From the NCBI RefSeq assembly GCF_900099905.1, contig NZ_FNEE01000006.1:242468-306467 (forward strand): a stretch of 64,000 bases of DNA, in the 5' to 3' direction. Below, one piece after another: positions 33,159-43,539 of the stretch (its first letter is position 1; every line of letters begins with the position of its first letter). The translations under genes and the position numbers were made by a program. Under the pieces are notes generated by a model that saw only the letters and a list, made by a program, of their open reading frames with translations, ran no database searches and was not told the origin of the DNA. This DNA is from Mesorhizobium muleiense. GTDB taxonomy: Bacteria; Pseudomonadota; Alphaproteobacteria; Rhizobiales; Rhizobiaceae.

Positions 33159-33827
33159 ATGGCTCCGCTCGATTTCTCCGTTCTGCTGCGCTTCCAGGAC
33201 GCGCTCCTCACGGGCCTGCTGACGACGCTCGAGCTGACGCTGATCTGTATCGTGCTCGGCTGCGCTATCGGCTTCTTCGTCGGTCTTGCCCGCACGTCGG
33301 ACAATCGCATCCTGCGCGGTGTCTCCGGCTTCTATGTGGAGTTCTTCCGCGGCACGCCGGTGCTAATCCAGTTGTTCTGGATCTTCTTCTGCCTGCCACT
33401 CCTGCTCGGCACGGAGCTCTCCAACTTCACGTCCGCGGTGATCGCGCTGACCCTTTATATGGGCGCCATCACCAGCGAGACGTTCCGGGCATCGCTGCGC
33501 TCGATCGGTCGCGAGCAATACGACGCCTGCGTTGCGCTCGGCCTGCCGCGCTGGACGCAAACGACCAGTGTGGTGCTGCCGCAGGCGGTGTTGCGGGCCA
33601 TTCCGACGCTGCTGTCGAACTGCATCAGCCTGTTCAAGGAAAGCGCCCTGGTTTCGGCGGTCGGCATGACGGATCTGATGTTCATCGGCTCGAACATCTC
33701 GAACAATACCGCTCGCCCCGTCGAGGTACTGACGGCCGTCGCACTCATCTATTTCGTGATCGCCTTCCCTTTGACGCGCGCTGTCACCTTCATCGAGCAA
33801 CGCATTCTGACCAAGCTGGCCGTCTGA
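33159..33827 (+). CDS. Amino-acid ABC transporter permease, second subunit
   Basis: 222 residues from the ATG at 33159 (GGAGAGGCGACG upstream). TLELTLICIVLGCAIGFFVGLAR, then FFRGTPVLIQLFWIFFCLP and the EAA loop QYDACVALGLPRWTQTTSVV. Same length and topology as the upstream permease, consistent with a gene-duplicated heterodimer. Completes the transporter; the catabolic genes follow after 30 bp. Confidence 0.9.
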   Translation: MAPLDFSVLLRFQDALLTGLLTTLELTLICIVLGCAIGFFVGLARTSDNRILRGVSGFYVEFFRGTPVLIQLFWIFFCLPLLLGTELSNFTSAVIALTLYMGAITSETFRASLRSIGREQYDACVALGLPRWTQTTSVVLPQAVLRAIPTLLSNCISLFKESALVSAVGMTDLMFIGSNISNNTARPVEVLTAVALIYFVIAFPLTRAVTFIEQRILTKLAV

Positions 33828-33857
33828 CGATCTGGCCTGAACAACCTGGAGACAAAA

Positions 33858-34733
33858 ATGAAACTTTCAGGCGTGATGCCCGCGCTCGTGACCCCGTTCG
33901 ACGGCTACGGCAAGGTCGACTTCAAGGCTTTCGAGAAGCTGCTCACACACCTGCGGGAAGCCGGCGTCACCGGCTGGGTGCCGAACGGCTCGACCGGCGA
34001 GTATTTTTCGCAGTCGACGGACGAGCGCCGTGAGGTGCTGCAGTTCGTGAAGGATTTCGCCAGGCCGGGCGAGACGCTGATCGCCGGCACCAATGCGCCG
34101 GCCACCCGCGAAGTCATCGAACAGACGGAGATAGCAAAAAGGATCGGCTACGATACCGTCCTGCTCGCGCCGCCCTTCTACACGCGCTCGACGCAAGACG
34201 AGTTGATCCGCCACTATGAGACTGTCCTGGATGCGGTGGAAGTCAATCTGGTGCTCTACTCCTACCCGGCCAAGGACGGGTCGGACATCAGCTTCGAACT
34301 GATGGATCATTTCGCCGACAATCCGCGGGTCATCGGCATCAAGGAAAGTTCCGGCTCGCTCCAGCGCGCGATCGATATCGCCAGCCGTTACGAGGGCAAG
34401 ATCCAGCTGGTCTCGGGTTCGGACGACATCGCGCTCGATTTCATGTTCTGGGGCGCCGATTGCTGGATCTGCGGTCCGTCCAACTGCATGGCCAAGGCCT
34501 GCTGCGATCTCGACCGCGCCTACCGGTCCGGCGACCTCGATGCCGCGCGCGCGCAGATGAAGACGCTCTACCGGGCGATGAACATCCTGGAGAGCGGCAA
34601 GTTCGTCCAGAAGATCAAATATGGCTGCGAACTGCAGGGTCTGCCGCTCGGCCAATGCCGGGCGCCGCTTGGACCCCTGACCGACGCCGAGAAGGCCGAG
34701 TTCAGGGCGGCGATGCAGCCGATCCTAAACTAG
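33858..34733 (+). CDS. DapA-family lyase, probable 1-pyrroline-4-hydroxy-2-carboxylate deaminase
   Basis: 291 residues, a whole TIM-barrel of the dihydrodipicolinate synthase/N-acetylneuraminate lyase family. Motifs: GVMPALVTPFDGYGKVD, GWVPNGSTGEYFSQS (in place of DapA GTTGE), Tyr in LVLYSYPAKDG, Schiff-base Lys in IGIKESSGSLQR. Beside an epimerase, a D-amino-acid dehydrogenase and an aldehyde dehydrogenase it fits the deaminase that turns pyrroline-4-hydroxy-2-carboxylate into 2,5-dioxovalerate and ammonia. The function is inferred from the neighbourhood, not from specific residues. Confidence 0.82.
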   Translation: MKLSGVMPALVTPFDGYGKVDFKAFEKLLTHLREAGVTGWVPNGSTGEYFSQSTDERREVLQFVKDFARPGETLIAGTNAPATREVIEQTEIAKRIGYDTVLLAPPFYTRSTQDELIRHYETVLDAVEVNLVLYSYPAKDGSDISFELMDHFADNPRVIGIKESSGSLQRAIDIASRYEGKIQLVSGSDDIALDFMFWGADCWICGPSNCMAKACCDLDRAYRSGDLDAARAQMKTLYRAMNILESGKFVQKIKYGCELQGLPLGQCRAPLGPLTDAEKAEFRAAMQPILN

Positions 34734-34753
34734 TTCGGCGCGGGGAAGCTGCC

Positions 34754-36010
34754 ATGCCAGAGCGGCGAGCCCTGTCGCCCATCGTCGTGATCGGCGCCGG
34801 CATCGTCGGCGCGGCCATCGCATTCGAATTGCAGCGACGAGGTCGTGACACGCTTCTCATCGACCGAGATGCGCCGGGCAAGGGTGCATCGTTCGGCAAC
34901 ATGGCGAGCATCGCCGTGACGGAGTTCATGCCGGCCTCGCGGCCGGGCGTGTGGGCGCAGATGCCGAAATGGCTGCTTGACCCTGAGGGGCCGGTCCGTT
35001 TCCGGCCGTCCTATATGCCCAGGCTCATGCCGTGGTTCCTGCGCTTTCTCGCGGCGAGCCGGCCGTCAAAGGTCAAGCAGCTGGAGGCCGCGGGCGCCGC
35101 ACTTTGCGCGCGTGTCTACGACGATTTGCTTCCGATGCTGCACGCGATCGGCGCTTCCAACATGCTGACCCTTGAGGGCTGTCTCAGCCTCTATGCGGAT
35201 GAGACCGAGTTCCGCGCCGATCGCGATCACATCGAGGTGCTTGAAGGCTTCGGCATCGCGCATGAGGTGATCGGCGGCAACCTTCTGCGCGATCTCGAAC
35301 CGGCGCTTGCGGCAAAAATCGGCAAGGCAGTGCTGTTCCCGCAGAATCGCTCGATAACGGACCCTTATCGTCTTGTGCTCCTGCTGGTAGAGGCGTTCGA
35401 CCGGCTCGGTGGCAAGGTCGAGCGCGGCGAGGTCGCCGGCTTCGAACGCGATGCGGACGGGCTCGCCGTGGTCCGGTTGAAGGACGGGCGCCGGCTTGCC
35501 GCGCGCGAGGCTATTCTGGCGGCCGGCGCCTGGACGGGACGGCTGTCGGCCGAACTCGGCGAGCCGATGCCCCTGGAGACCGAGCGCGGCTATCATACGC
35601 AGATCATGGCGCCGGGCGTTTCCCTAAAGCATTCGCTGATCTGGCCGGCGCGCGCCTTCATGGTCACGCCGACCGCCGGCGGGTTGCGGGTCGGCGGCAC
35701 GGTGGAAATGGCAGGTCTCGACGCGCCGCCGGACTACCGACGGGCGAAAGTGCTGGTGAAACGGGCGAAGGGAGCCTTGCCTGATCTTCAGGCGGCCGAG
35801 ACGAGCGAATGGATGGGGCATCGCCCGGCTTTGCCCGACACCGTGCCGGTCATCTCGCCATCCGCGAAAACGAAGGGCGTCTACTACGCCACGGGGCACG
35901 GCCATCTGGGCCTGACCTACGCGGCGACGACCGCCCGCATCGTCGGCGACCTCGTCACCGGGCAGCCTCCGCCGCTGGATATCAGGCCCTACCGAATCGA
36001 CCGGTTCTGA
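34754..36010 (+). CDS. FAD-dependent D-amino-acid dehydrogenase (D-hydroxyproline dehydrogenase candidate)
   Basis: 418 residues, DadA/DAO fold. FAD motif PIVVIGAGIVGAAIAFELQRRGRDTLLIDRD near residue 9; second FAD contact GKGASFGNMASIAVTEF; C-terminal ATGHGHLGLTYAATTARIV. In the hydroxyproline pathway this step oxidises cis-4-hydroxy-D-proline to 1-pyrroline-4-hydroxy-2-carboxylate, passing electrons to the respiratory chain. It lies 20 bp after the DapA-like gene. Confidence 0.85.
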   Translation: MPERRALSPIVVIGAGIVGAAIAFELQRRGRDTLLIDRDAPGKGASFGNMASIAVTEFMPASRPGVWAQMPKWLLDPEGPVRFRPSYMPRLMPWFLRFLAASRPSKVKQLEAAGAALCARVYDDLLPMLHAIGASNMLTLEGCLSLYADETEFRADRDHIEVLEGFGIAHEVIGGNLLRDLEPALAAKIGKAVLFPQNRSITDPYRLVLLLVEAFDRLGGKVERGEVAGFERDADGLAVVRLKDGRRLAAREAILAAGAWTGRLSAELGEPMPLETERGYHTQIMAPGVSLKHSLIWPARAFMVTPTAGGLRVGGTVEMAGLDAPPDYRRAKVLVKRAKGALPDLQAAETSEWMGHRPALPDTVPVISPSAKTKGVYYATGHGHLGLTYAATTARIVGDLVTGQPPPLDIRPYRIDRF

Positions 36011-36069
36011 GGTTCGGGCCACCAGACAGACATGGCGGCGCGAGCCGCTCGACGGGATTGGAGAAGGAC

Positions 36070-37548
36070 ATGCGCGACAAACTCTATATTGACGGCCAAT
36101 GGCGGGCGCCCGCGGCAGGCGGCACGGTCGAAGTCATCAACCCGTCGACCGAGGAAGTGATCCATAGCATCGCGGCGGCGGGCGCGGAGGATGTCGACGC
36201 CGCGGTCAAGGCGGCAAGGCGAGCGTTCGATGACGGGTCGTGGAGCAAGCTGACAGGTGCCGAGCGCGCCAAGTACCTTTGCGCCATCGCCGCCGGCATT
36301 CGCGAGCGCCAGGCCGAGATCGCGCGGCTGGAGGTGATCGACAACGGCAAGCCGTTCCCCGAAGCCGACTGGGATGTCGGCGACGCCGCGGGCTGCTTCG
36401 ACTTCTACGCCGGGCTCGCCGAGGAACTCGACGCTCATCCCGAGGAAGCCATCGCGCTGCCCGATGCCCGTTTCACATCGAAGGCCGTCAAGGAGCCGAT
36501 CGGCGTCGCCGGCGCCATCATCCCCTGGAACTATCCGCTGCTGATGGCGGCCTGGAAGGTGGCGCCGGCGCTTGCCGCCGGCTGCACCGTGGTCCTCAAG
36601 CCGGCCGAGGTTACGTCTCTCACCGCGCTCGAACTGGCCCACATCGCCGACAAGGCGGGATTGCCGGCGGGCGTCCTGAACGTGCTGACGGGCTCGGGCT
36701 CGGTCGCCGGTCAAGCCATCATCGATCATACGGACGTCGACAAGCTCGCCTTCACCGGCTCTACCGCGGTTGGTTCGAAGATCATGGCGACCGCGGCGCG
36801 CGACATCAAGCGGGTCAGCCTCGAGCTCGGCGGCAAGTCGCCCTTCGTCGTCTTCGAGGACGCCGACATCGGCGAGGCGGTCGAGTGGATCATGTTCGGC
36901 ATTTTCTGGAATCAGGGCCAAGTCTGCTCAGCCACCTCGCGCGTCCTCGTTCAAGAGGGAATTTACGACAGGCTGCTCGAGCGTCGGGTCGCGGAAACCC
37001 GTAAGATCAGGATCGGCGACGGCCTGGCGGAAGGCACGCTGCTCGGGCCGCTCGTTTCGAAAAAGCAGTATGACGGCGTGCAGGCGGCGGTCGAGAAGGC
37101 GCGGACCGAAGGCGCCAAGGTGCTGACCGGCGGCGGCCGCGCGCCGGGCTTCAACAAGGGCTATTATTTCGAGCCGACCGTGATCGTCGACGCGCCGCTC
37201 GACGGCGAGACCTGGAACGAGGAGATCTTCGGCCCCGTCGTCTGCGTGCGGCCATTCTCCACGGAAGAGGAAGCGGTTCGGCTGGCCAACGATTCGCGCT
37301 TCGGCCTGGCGGCGGCGGTGATGTCGAAGGACGATGCGCGCGCCGAGCGCGTCGCGGCCGCCTTCCGCGCCGGCATCGTCTGGATCAACTGCTCGCAACC
37401 GACGTTCACCGAAGCGCCGTGGGGTGGCTACAAGCAGTCCGGCATTGGTCGCGAGCTTGGCCGCTGGGGTCTCGAAAACTACCTCGAAACCAAGCAGATC
37501 ACGCGCTTTGCCTCCGACAATCCGTGGGGCTGGTACATCAAGGACTAG
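36070..37548 (+). CDS. NAD(P)-dependent aldehyde dehydrogenase (dioxovalerate dehydrogenase candidate)
   Basis: 492 residues, a full ALDH. Motifs: [21 protein letters not shown], Rossmann loop [11 protein letters not shown], catalytic Glu in [10 protein letters not shown], catalytic Cys in [11 protein letters not shown], and [12 protein letters not shown]. By sequence it resembles betaine-aldehyde types; by context it would oxidise 2,5-dioxovalerate (alpha-ketoglutarate semialdehyde) to 2-oxoglutarate. GGAGAAGG precedes the ATG. Confidence 0.87.
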   Translation: MRDKLYIDGQWRAPAAGGTVEVINPSTEEVIHSIAAAGAEDVDAAVKAARRAFDDGSWSKLTGAERAKYLCAIAAGIRERQAEIARLEVIDNGKPFPEADWDVGDAAGCFDFYAGLAEELDAHPEEAIALPDARFTSKAVKEPIGVAGAIIPWNYPLLMAAWKVAPALAAGCTVVLKPAEVTSLTALELAHIADKAGLPAGVLNVLTGSGSVAGQAIIDHTDVDKLAFTGSTAVGSKIMATAARDIKRVSLELGGKSPFVVFEDADIGEAVEWIMFGIFWNQGQVCSATSRVLVQEGIYDRLLERRVAETRKIRIGDGLAEGTLLGPLVSKKQYDGVQAAVEKARTEGAKVLTGGGRAPGFNKGYYFEPTVIVDAPLDGETWNEEIFGPVVCVRPFSTEEEAVRLANDSRFGLAAAVMSKDDARAERVAAAFRAGIVWINCSQPTFTEAPWGGYKQSGIGRELGRWGLENYLETKQITRFASDNPWGWYIKD

Positions 37549-37552
37549 ACGG

Positions 37553-38575
37553 ATGCGGTGGAAGAGGACGCTTCAGACGGTCGATGTGCACTGCACCGGC
37601 GAGATCGGCCGCGTAATCACTGGCGGCACGCTCGACATTCCAGGCGCGACGATGGCCGCCAAGCTCAACCACATCAACACGGTCGACGACGGTCTGCGGC
37701 GGCTGCTTTGTTCAGAGCCGCGCAGCGGCCCGGCAGGATCCTTTGTGCTGCTGACTCCGGCGACCCGGCCCGGGGCCGATTTCGGCTTCATCGTGCTTCA
37801 GCCGGACCAGGCGCACGCCATGTCAGGGTCCAACGCCATGTGCGCCGTGACCGCCGTGCTCGAGACCGGCATGAAGGAGATGACGAAGCCACAAACCGTC
37901 GTCACCCTCGATACGGCCGCCGGCCTCGTGCGCGCCGTCGCCGATTGCGCCGACGGCAAGGTCGTTCGCGTCAGTCTCGACATGCCGCCATCCTTCGTGG
38001 CGCGGAGAGATGCGGTGGTCGAAACGCCGCAATGGGGACCAGTCCGGTACGACCTGTGTTTCGGGGGTGTCTTTTATGCCCTCGTCGACCCGGAACAGCT
38101 TGGGCTGACAATCGCGCCGCAGAATGCACGGAGGCTTGGCGCTGAGGGCGTCGCCCTGCGTGACCTGATCGCGCGTGACGTCACCATCGCGCATCCCGAA
38201 ACACCGGAGATCAACGGCATTGCCTATGTCATGTTCCGTTCCGAGGAGGTCGACGGAGCGGTGCGCACTTGCACGACGCTACCGCCCGGGCGCGTCGACC
38301 GGTCGCCTTGCGGCACAGGCTCGAACGCCAATATGGCGGTTCGCTTCTCTGACGGGCGCGTCAAGCCCGGCGATACAGTCGTGTCACGCTCCACAATCGG
38401 CGGGGAGTTCACGACGCTGTTCCTCGAAGAAGCGCGCGTCGGTCCCTATCCGGCCACACGCAACCGCGTTTCCGGCCGATGCTGGATCTACGGCATCTCG
38501 CAGATCGGGCTCGATCCCGACGATCCGTTTCCAACCGGCTTCATTCTTTCAGACACCTGGGGCGGCGCCGCCTGA
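37553..38575 (+). CDS. Proline-racemase-family enzyme, probable 4-hydroxyproline 2-epimerase (Ser/Cys type)
   Basis: 340 residues. DVHCTGEIGRVITGG opens the family fold. At the first catalytic position the usual MCGH is replaced by AMSGSNAMC (Ser), while the second Cys is kept in DRSPCGTGSNANMAV. A Ser/Cys pair is known within this superfamily among epimerase-type members. It would convert trans-4-hydroxy-L-proline to cis-4-hydroxy-D-proline, the first catabolic step. Last gene of the operon, 4 bp after the ALDH stop. Confidence 0.85.
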   Translation: MRWKRTLQTVDVHCTGEIGRVITGGTLDIPGATMAAKLNHINTVDDGLRRLLCSEPRSGPAGSFVLLTPATRPGADFGFIVLQPDQAHAMSGSNAMCAVTAVLETGMKEMTKPQTVVTLDTAAGLVRAVADCADGKVVRVSLDMPPSFVARRDAVVETPQWGPVRYDLCFGGVFYALVDPEQLGLTIAPQNARRLGAEGVALRDLIARDVTIAHPETPEINGIAYVMFRSEEVDGAVRTCTTLPPGRVDRSPCGTGSNANMAVRFSDGRVKPGDTVVSRSTIGGEFTTLFLEEARVGPYPATRNRVSGRCWIYGISQIGLDPDDPFPTGFILSDTWGGAA

Positions 38576-38593
38576 TATCCGAGGAATTCTATC

Positions 38594-38656
38594 ATGACCA
38601 TCACGGCCCCGAATGATCTCAGCGCCTTCTGGATGCCGTTCACGGCAAACCGGCAG
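38594..38656 (+). pseudogene. Truncated 5' end of an omega-aminotransferase gene
   Basis: After a ribosome site (GAGGAATTC) the ATG opens MTITAPNDLSAFWMPFTANR, the N-terminus of class III beta-alanine/omega-amino-acid pyruvate aminotransferases. Similarity stops after about 21 codons; the frame then runs into antisense sequence of the acetyltransferase gene. No other part of the enzyme is near. Likely a deletion scar. Confidence 0.6.
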
Positions 38657-38740
38657 CCCGTTGGCGACAAGGTTCGTTCAGATCGCGTTGCGCAACGCGA
38701 ACCCGCACCTCTGCTGCTTGAGGGCGGAATACGCTGGCAT

Positions 38741-39619
38741 TCAGCTCCAGGCGTGGCTGGCCAATCCATAGACCCAGGGCCCGTTGCTTTCGCGGTTCAG
38801 AAAGCGGCGGCCTTTGGACATCGTCGTCACGGTCTCGGCAATGCCGAGGCCGCTCTGCTGAAGAAACTCGGCAAACACGCCATCCTTCTCGCGCGTATCG
38901 ACGCGGGCGAATCGACCTGCCAGCTTCTTCAGATGGACGGCTGTGAGGTGGACCGCGTCCTGGTCGTTTCGGGCTATTGTGGGACCAATCACATGGCCGC
39001 GCCCGAACTCGCGACACATTGAATAGCCAACGACCTCGCCGCCGCGACTCAAAGTGGCGATCGAGGCATCCTCCGAGAGCAACGCAAGCAGCCTTGCACG
39101 GTTGGTCCCGAATGCGCGCGCGTCCAGTTCGGTGATCTCGCGAAGTCTGCCGCTGGGCAGATCACTTAATTCACCATCCGGAGCTGGCATTGGCGGGAGT
39201 TTTTGTGGGATCTCGCCCTGGCGCATGTAGACGATCGCCTCGTTCGTGAAGCCGAGCGACACATACAGAGGATAGGCGGCATGGGTTGCATTCAGGGCCA
39301 GATTGCGATCCCCGCACTGCTCGAGGACCTGGTCCATGAGCCATCGGCCGCCTCCCTGCGCCTGTGCGCGAGGCGTCGTGATCACCAGGCCGATGGTGGC
39401 AAAATCGTCCCCTTGGGGAAACCACATCGCGCTTCCGAAGACGCGCCCAATTCCGTCAACGGCGACTATGCCGTGGCCGGCGCGGCGCAACAAATCCCAG
39501 TCCTTGGGACGATGCGGCCAGCGGACCGAAATCGATAGTGCATGCAGCAGATCAACATCGACATCATTGATGTCTCGCGCGACCAGTTCAAAGGATTTCA
39601 GGCGTACTGATCTCTGCAT
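38741..39619 (-). CDS. GNAT-family N-acetyltransferase (two-domain)
   Basis: 292 residues. The N-terminal GNAT domain has WPHRPKDWDLLRRAGHGIVAVDG, IGLVITTPRAQAQGGGRWLMDQVLEQCG (acetyl-CoA loop) and YPLYVSLGFTNEA. A second GNAT-like half follows (ITELDARAFGTNRARLLALL, then VIGPTIARNDQDAVHL). Related in layout to the acetyltransferase at 46593-47435. Substrate unknown. Ribosome site weak; the start is the only ATG that keeps the whole domain. It is on the opposite strand to its neighbours. Confidence 0.85.
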   Translation of the reverse strand: MQRSVRLKSFELVARDINDVDVDLLHALSISVRWPHRPKDWDLLRRAGHGIVAVDGIGRVFGSAMWFPQGDDFATIGLVITTPRAQAQGGGRWLMDQVLEQCGDRNLALNATHAAYPLYVSLGFTNEAIVYMRQGEIPQKLPPMPAPDGELSDLPSGRLREITELDARAFGTNRARLLALLSEDASIATLSRGGEVVGYSMCREFGRGHVIGPTIARNDQDAVHLTAVHLKKLAGRFARVDTREKDGVFAEFLQQSGLGIAETVTTMSKGRRFLNRESNGPWVYGLASHAWS

Positions 39620-39636
39620 CTCAGTCGATCCGCTCC

Positions 39637-39661
39637 TTCAACGAATGTCTTTCAACGAATG
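39637..39661. repeat. Direct repeat upstream of the acetyltransferase gene
   Basis: TTCAACGAATG occurs at 39637-39647 and 39651-39661, spaced 14 bp. It lies just before the minus-strand acetyltransferase start and could be a regulator site. The remaining gap to 39874 shows nothing else clear. Confidence 0.35.
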
Positions 39662-39874
39662 CCCAGGGCACGCGGCGTTAAATCCTGGCGCCGATAGCCA
39701 TGTTTGCGACAGGCCTCATTTGCAGCAGCATTACAGGGGAACGCCAGCAGGTTTCGCTGGTTCGAGGCGTTTTTTCGCAATCTTCAACCAAAGCACGACG
39801 CGATTCGGCAGGGAACACTGCTGCTCAGGGATAGGCTGGTCGCAATCTACAGTGTGCAAGCAGAGCGGACAGCC

Positions 39875-40999
<1,125 letters not shown>

Positions 41000-41015
41000 G
41001 GGAAGGGCGGGTTCC

Positions 41016-41939
41016 ATGGCATTTCTTTTCAACTCCGATGCGGCGCGTGCTGCGGTGTTCCGCGAGATTTTTGCGCGCGAACTCCCGGATCTGGAATTCT
41101 TCCATTCCGGCGATGATTTGGAGCCGGACCAGGTGCGCTATCTCATCACCTGGACGGTGCCGGACGACATCTCCTGCTACCGCAACCTGGAAGTGCTGTT
41201 TTCGATCGGAGCCGGCGTCGACCAGTTCAGGCAGGACGTCGTGCCGAGCCATGTGAAGCTGGTGCGCATGGTCGAGGACGGCATCATCCGCATGATGCAG
41301 GAATACGTCGCGCTTGGCGTGTTGGCGCTCCACCGGGAGATGCCCGCCTATCTCGAGCAGCAGAAAAGGTGCCTCTGGCAACCGATTGCCGCTCGACAGG
41401 CGGCCGAGCGCCGGGTCGGTCTTCTTGGTCTTGGCATGCTGGCGCAGGCGGCTATCGAGCGCCTGATGCCATTCCAGTTTCCGCTTGCCGGGTGGAGCCG
41501 CAGCGAAAAGCGGATAGAGGGCGTTGCCTGTTTTTACGGCGCCGATCAGTTACCCCGCTTTCTGAAGCAGACGGACATTCTCGTCTGCCTGCTACCGCTG
41601 ACACAGGAAACCAGCGGCATTCTCGATGCCGGGCTTTTCTCCTTGCTACCAGCCGGGGCGCGACTGCTGCATGTCGGCAGGGGTCCGCAACTCGACCAGG
41701 CCGCGCTGATCGAAGCGCTCGATACCGGTCACCTATCTGCGGCGATGCTTGATGTCACTGATCCAGAACCGCTCCCGGAAGACCATCCGCTGTGGTCGCA
41801 TCCGAAGGTGATGATGACGCCGCACATTGCTTCGGTGACACAACCGCATACGGCGGCGCAAGCCGCCGTGGACAACGTCCGGCGCCACCGCGCCGGCGAA
41901 GAACTGATCGGCCTCGTCGATCGGACACTCGGCTACTAA
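41016..41939 (+). CDS. ghrA: D-2-hydroxyacid dehydrogenase, glyoxylate/hydroxypyruvate reductase A type
   Basis: 307 residues, as in GhrA (~310). [20 protein letters not shown] is the NAD(P)-binding loop; Arg in [17 protein letters not shown], Glu in [15 protein letters not shown] and His in [16 protein letters not shown] form the catalytic set. Reduces glyoxylate or hydroxypyruvate. Spaced 16 bp after the ArgE-like gene and 14 bp before the cupin gene. Confidence 0.9.
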   Translation: MAFLFNSDAARAAVFREIFARELPDLEFFHSGDDLEPDQVRYLITWTVPDDISCYRNLEVLFSIGAGVDQFRQDVVPSHVKLVRMVEDGIIRMMQEYVALGVLALHREMPAYLEQQKRCLWQPIAARQAAERRVGLLGLGMLAQAAIERLMPFQFPLAGWSRSEKRIEGVACFYGADQLPRFLKQTDILVCLLPLTQETSGILDAGLFSLLPAGARLLHVGRGPQLDQAALIEALDTGHLSAAMLDVTDPEPLPEDHPLWSHPKVMMTPHIASVTQPHTAAQAAVDNVRRHRAGEELIGLVDRTLGY

Positions 41940-41953
41940 CCAGGAAACCTCAC

Positions 41954-42310
41954 ATGTCACTGCTGACCACGATTGACACAAATCCCGCCTTCACGCCGAA
42001 GGAGGCATTGCCGCTGCCGGAGCGGCTCATTTCCGGCACTCCATCCTTCAAGAGCTGGGCGCAGGATGCCTCGAAAGGCGAGAAGGTTCTGACCGGCGTC
42101 TGGGAGGCGACCCCCGGCGAGACGCATTCGATCAAGGGCACTACCTTCGAGTTCTGCCACATCATTTCGGGTCTCGTCGAAATCGAGGAAAAGGGCGGTG
42201 AGACCAAGACTTACCGCGCCGGCGACAGTTTCGTGATGAAGCCCGGTTTCGTCGGCGTCTGGCGCACGCTCGAGACCGTGCGCAAGATCTACGTCTGCGT
42301 TTATGACTGA
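41954..42310 (+). CDS. Small cupin protein (DUF861 type)
   Basis: 118 residues, one cupin barrel. KGEKVLTGVWEATPGETHSI, then TTFEFCHIISGLVEIEEKGG and GDSFVMKPGFVGVWRTLETVRKIYV, a pattern of the (S)-ureidoglycine aminohydrolase-like/DUF861 cupins. These often sit in catabolic operons; activity is unproved. Starts with a clear AGGAAA ribosome site. Confidence 0.85.
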   Translation: MSLLTTIDTNPAFTPKEALPLPERLISGTPSFKSWAQDASKGEKVLTGVWEATPGETHSIKGTTFEFCHIISGLVEIEEKGGETKTYRAGDSFVMKPGFVGVWRTLETVRKIYVCVYD

Positions 42311-42477
42311 GTTCAGTGCTCAAGCCCCGGCCGAATAGCGCGCGCGACGGTTCCAGAACAATCGACTTTCCAAGTTCGGCCCAACGCGATTCGACGCTGT
42401 CGGGCCGCTCATCCTCGACGAAAAATGCGGCGCGCCATCCACTATTGTTCCGCCAGTGCCAATGAGGACCTCGATCA

Positions 42478-43521
42478 ATGAAGACCTACAACATAGCGCT
42501 CATCCCCGGCGACGGCATCGGCAAGGACGTGACCGGGGCGGCATGGCAGGTGATGCAGGCCGCGGCCAAACGGGGCGGTTTCGCCCTTGATGGCACACGC
42601 TTCCCATGGTCCTGCGCCTACTACCTGGAAACCGGCGCAATGATGCCGCCAGACGGCATCGAGACACTTCGAAAATTCGATGCGATCTATCTCGGCGCTG
42701 TCGGCTGGTCCGCGGAAGTGCCCGACTCAGTGTCGCTTCACGGGCTGCTCCTGCCGATCCGGAAAGGGTTCACGCAGTACGCCAACATACGGCCGCACCG
42801 GCTGTTGCCGGGCGTTCAGGGCCCCCTCCGCTCTGACGGTTTCGACATCCTGTGCATCCGCGAGAATACGGAAGGCGAATATTCCGGCGCCGGTGGGCGC
42901 ATTCATTCCGGCACGGCCAATGAGGTCGCGGTTGAGACAGCAATCTTCACGCGCGCGGGTGTGGAACGGATCCTCCGGTTCGGTTTCGAACAAGCGCGGG
43001 CGCGCCGCAAGAAGCTCGCATCCGTGACCAAATCCAACGCCCAAAAGCATTCCATGGTTTTCTGGGATGAGGTCACGCGTGAGGTGGCGAAGGACTATGC
43101 CGATGTCGAGGTCTCGCACTACCACATCGACGCCATTGCCGCCCGCATGGTGCTGGCGCCGGAAAGCCTCGACGTGATCGTCGCCTCGAACCTGTTTGGC
43201 GACATCCTCACGGATATTGGAGCGGCCATTCAGGGCGGGCTGGGTTACGCCGCCTCCGCCAATATCAATCCCGATCGCAGTGCGCCTTCCATGTTCGAAC
43301 CGGTCCACGGTTCGGCGCCCGACATCGCGCATCTCGGTGTCGCCAATCCGATCGCCGCGATCTGGTCCGGTGCGATGATGCTCGAGCATCTGGGCGAGGG
43401 GCATGCTGCGGCAGAAGTGATGTCGGCAATCGAGTCCATAACCGCGCGGGGCATTGGCACGATCGCAGGCAAGGACCGGACTGAAACAATCACGCAAGCC
43501 GTGCTTGCGGCGTTGAGCTGA
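42478..43521 (+). CDS. Isocitrate/isopropylmalate dehydrogenase family enzyme (tartrate dehydrogenase-like)
   Basis: 347 residues. NIALIPGDGIGKDVTGAAW (nucleotide loop), RENTEGEYSGAGGR (substrate loop with the tartrate-DH type RENTEGEY), KSNAQKHSMVFWDEV and metal Asp in NLFGDILTDIGAAIQGGLG. NAD-dependent oxidative decarboxylation of a D-malate/tartrate-type acid is most likely. A second, diverged member lies at 49370-50449. A 167-bp gap separates it from the cupin gene. Confidence 0.88.
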   Translation: MKTYNIALIPGDGIGKDVTGAAWQVMQAAAKRGGFALDGTRFPWSCAYYLETGAMMPPDGIETLRKFDAIYLGAVGWSAEVPDSVSLHGLLLPIRKGFTQYANIRPHRLLPGVQGPLRSDGFDILCIRENTEGEYSGAGGRIHSGTANEVAVETAIFTRAGVERILRFGFEQARARRKKLASVTKSNAQKHSMVFWDEVTREVAKDYADVEVSHYHIDAIAARMVLAPESLDVIVASNLFGDILTDIGAAIQGGLGYAASANINPDRSAPSMFEPVHGSAPDIAHLGVANPIAAIWSGAMMLEHLGEGHAAAEVMSAIESITARGIGTIAGKDRTETITQAVLAALS

Positions 43522-43539
43522 AAGGGCAGAGGAAAGACC

